Below, piece by piece: positions 61,601-64,000 of a stretch of 64,000 nt of DNA (positions are counted from its first letter, which is position 1; every line of letters begins with the position of its first letter). Source of the stretch: Prochilodus magdalenae. Lineage: Eukaryota; Chordata; Actinopteri; Characiformes; Prochilodontidae. The translations under genes and the position numbers were made by a program. A model generated the notes under the pieces. It was not told the DNA's origin and made no database searches. It saw only the letters and a list, made by a program, of their open reading frames with translations. The stretch covers positions 67,501 to 131,500 of the forward strand of contig JAMWET010000826.1 of assembly GCA_024036415.1 (NCBI GenBank). The letters are read 5' to 3'.

Positions 61601-62737
61601 TAGGGCTGCCACCCGTCCCGCAAAATACGGAATCGTCCTTTATTTAATTAACTGTTGCGTTTTGTTCCGTATTTCCGTAAAAGTCCGTAAATTTGTTCTG
61701 TAAATTTGTTGCGTAAATTTGTTCCGTATTTCTGTAACTTTGTTCGGTATTTTCGTAAAAGTCCGTAAATTTGTTTCGTAAATTTGTTGTGTAAATTTGT
61801 TCCGTATTTCTGTAACTTTGTTCCGTATTTCCGTAAAAGTACGTAAATTTGTTGTGTAAATTTGTTCCGTATTTCCGTAACTTTGTTCCGTATTTCTGTA
61901 AAAGTCTGTAAATTTGTTCGGTAAATTTGTTGCGTAAATTTGTTCCGTATTTCCGTAACTTTGTTCCGTATTTCCGTAACTTTGTTCCGTATTTTCGTAA
62001 AAGTCCGTAAATTTGTTTCGTAAATTTGTTGTGTAAATTTGTTCCGTATTTCTGTAACTTTGTTCCGTATTTCCGTAAAAGTCCGTAAATTTGTTGCGTA
62101 AATTTGTTGCGTAAATTTGTTGCATAAATTTGTTCCGTATTTCCGTAACTTGTTCCGTATTTCCATAAAAGTCCGTAAATTTGTTGTGTAAATTTGTTCC
62201 ATATTTCCGTAACTTTGTTCCATATTTCCGTAAAAAGTCCGTAAATTTGTTCTGTAAATTTGTTGTGTAAATTTGTTCCGTATTTCTGTAACTTTGTTCC
62301 GTATTTCCGTAAAAAGTCCGTAAATTTGTTCCGTAAATTTGTTGCGTATTTCCGTAACTTTGTTCCGTATTTCCGTAAAAGTCTGTAAATTTGTTGTGTA
62401 AATTTGTTCCGTATTTCCGTACATTTGTTCGGTATTTCCGTAAATGTCCGCAAATTTGTCCTGTAAATTTGATCTGTATTTCTGTAAACGTCGAATATAC
62501 ATGTCTATCACACACACACACGAATGACCACAATCTCTTACTCCCCTCACCCCTGCCCACCCACCCCCACTCAAACACGGGGCATGCTTTGTTCTGTATC
62601 ACCATAAATGTCCGATCAACACGTGTGTCGCACATGATTGCTCACACCGCACCCCCACCTCCGAAATCACATCACATACAAGATGCGATTTCGAACACGT
62701 CACTCACACATGACCACGCCCCTAGGTGGCAACCCTA
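61601..62737. mobile_element. hAT-like non-autonomous element with an internal minisatellite
   Basis: The ends are TAGGGCTGCCACC (61601-61613) and GGTGGCAACCCTA (62725-62737), inverted with one mismatch. The flanks GCTAGATG (61593-61600) and GCTAGATC (62738-62745) form an 8-bp target duplication with one change. An 8-bp duplication and TAGGG ends fit hAT. Inside, 61650-62480 is a minisatellite. No transposase sequence is present. Confidence 0.8.
61650..62480. repeat. TTTGTTCCGTATTTCCGTAA minisatellite inside the hAT-like element
   Basis: Modules AAATTTGTT(C/G)(C/T)GT, ATTTCCGTAACTTTGTTCCGT and ATTTCCGTAAAAGTCCGT alternate in variable order. All three minus-strand frames stay open for 270-330 codons (NKFTDFYGNTEQ-like repeats). 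This is a property of the unit, not a gene. Confidence 0.92.
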
Positions 62738-62745
62738 GCTAGATC

Positions 62746-64000
62746 ATTGTTGAAACGTTTGGAAACAGAGGCTTTGGAAACACAACTTGCCTGGAGGTGC
62801 GTTTGCCTTGGTTAAACCCTCAACACCATATGCGTCTCCATAAATCATGCATGCCTTAGAAACGTCTTTTTCGGACACGCTGTGTTTTGCACTCTGCCTG
62901 CGCTGGTATGCAAATCTTACTCTCTATCTAAAATTGCATTAGCACAAATCTAATTTGCCCTGCAGTGTGAACAAAGCTGCTTTCTCTCTTCTACAGTGTC
63001 TCTGTTTCCCGCTCCTCCATCCCTAATTCATTTCGAATTGTCTTTTAAGTTCTAAGCCTCAGAGAAAACTTCAACTCGGTGGGCATTTCACTGCCACCCT
63101 GGATGCCATCGCTTTAAGTGAAATCAGATGATAATGTAGGTAATTATTAATCAGCTCGATTTTGTTTGCATGGCCCACTCAATTCATCTTTGAGAATGAC
63201 ACTAATGAGGACTTAACCCACTGGCTCTGGGCTCACCCTGTGTTAAGGTAATGAGTATAAAGTGCATTAGCAGCCTGATGGGAATTTTTTTTTACCCTCA
63301 TAGCATTTAAATGAGCCCAGAGTCACTCCGTGTTGAGTTTCCAGTGTTCCAGTGCCTGCCTTTTAGAAGGCTCCACAACACCTGAGGCTCCAAAACATCT
63401 CAACTCCAGAGAGGTTAAAGGGCAGGAACGTCTTGTGGAGTTGGCTGCTTTGAGTACACATTGGGCAGCTGGGACCAAACCACTATATACCCTCATGTTC
63501 ACCTGTCACAACAGATTGGAATCAGTTTTTCCCAATGAGTGCATCTTACTCACCCCAGTCCAGGTGCTTCAGGAGAACGCACCGCCTCAGAGTTGGAACT
63601 AATAAGTAACTACCTCCACAGTACATTGAAGACTTACATATTGTTGAGGTCCAATGAAAAGCACGTATCTCCATAGCTCCACCTTAAACTGGTATCTCTG
63701 GAACTTCAGGAAGTAGGATGTTCTCCAGCATCAGTGTTGGCCAGTGCTGTAGACCTGTGGTTCTGGAGGATTCTGGAACTTAGTGGAACCTCGCAAAAAA
63801 GAAACAGAGGGGACTAGAACCTGTACAATGTACAGTAAGAGTTTGAGAAGAAAGTTCTAGATAGCTGTGATATTGGAGCCAGAAATACTTTTTAGAGCAT
63901 TCCAGATCTCCACTGTGAGGGATGCCTGGTACTCCAGAGTCAGTGTGAGGTGAGTGTAGCCTGAAGTGAGCGGCAAGCATGGCTCCTTTGGTGGAAGTTT
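62746..64000. other. Upstream sequence with possible conserved non-coding stretch
   Basis: 63050-63320 is repeat-free and includes GGTAATTATTAATCAGCTCG and TTTGTTTGCATGGC, an octamer-like ATTTGCAT relative. It could be a distal regulatory element. The ORF at 63330-63602 has no known domain. Confidence 0.3.

Noticed and set aside
61640..62635. 331-codon ORF with NKFTDFYGNTEQ-like repeats
   Set aside because: Open in all three minus frames over a minisatellite inside a hAT-like element. It looks like a repetitive surface protein but has no signal peptide, domain or splice support.

Overview
The window reads as nuclear DNA of a teleost fish. Spliced vertebrate exons are scattered through many kilobases of intron. 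Fish-type Tc1 transposon remnants, a tRNA-derived SINE, L2-like LINE pieces and very long micro- and minisatellites fill the rest. Several dispersed repeats resemble ones I associate with ostariophysan fish (characins, catfish, electric fish), but the order is an inference.

The only protein-coding gene I can support is the 5' half of kcnk2 (TREK-1, a two-pore-domain K+ channel), on the minus strand. A CpG-rich promoter and an untranslated first exon lie near 54.9-55.3 kb. Coding exon 2 is at 47630-47940, exon 3 at 28867-28984 and exon 4 at 17978-18138. The frames join exactly (2 + 103 codons, 39 codons + 1, 2 + 53 codons) into a 197-residue N-terminal half. It carries TM1, the extracellular cap with its cysteine, pore loop 1 (TTIGFGN) and TM2. 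The start codon is apparently made by splicing: A from exon 1 plus TG from exon 2. The remaining exons (pore 2, TM3-4, cytoplasmic tail) were not found between 1 and 17977 and probably lie to the left of the window.

Intron 4 (1-17977) holds tetranucleotide and composite minisatellites, a Tc1-type element nested in an inverted repeat, a CATAGCAAC minisatellite, a 380-bp tandem array, a SINE and a 1.1-kb (GA)n tract. Intron 3 (18139-28866) holds a 21-bp minisatellite, an 11-copy 213-bp array derived from a Tc1 transposase 3' end, and a 1.5-kb polypyrimidine tract. Intron 2 (28985-47629) holds a CAGTC minisatellite, (GA)n tracts, a 31-bp minisatellite, an 800-bp (GT)n block and a duplicated 40-bp minisatellite with its flank. 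Intron 1 (47941-54906) holds L2-like LINE fragments and a (CT)n tract. Upstream of the gene (55.3-64 kb) are AT-rich decayed repeats, a 0.7-kb direct duplication, MITE-like inverted repeats and a hAT-like element inflated by an internal minisatellite.

By my estimate about one third of the window is tandem repeat. Long open frames there, some over 500 codons, are by-products of stop-free repeat units, not genes. I saw no rRNA, functional tRNA, CRISPR array or viral gene, and no clearly new multi-gene system.
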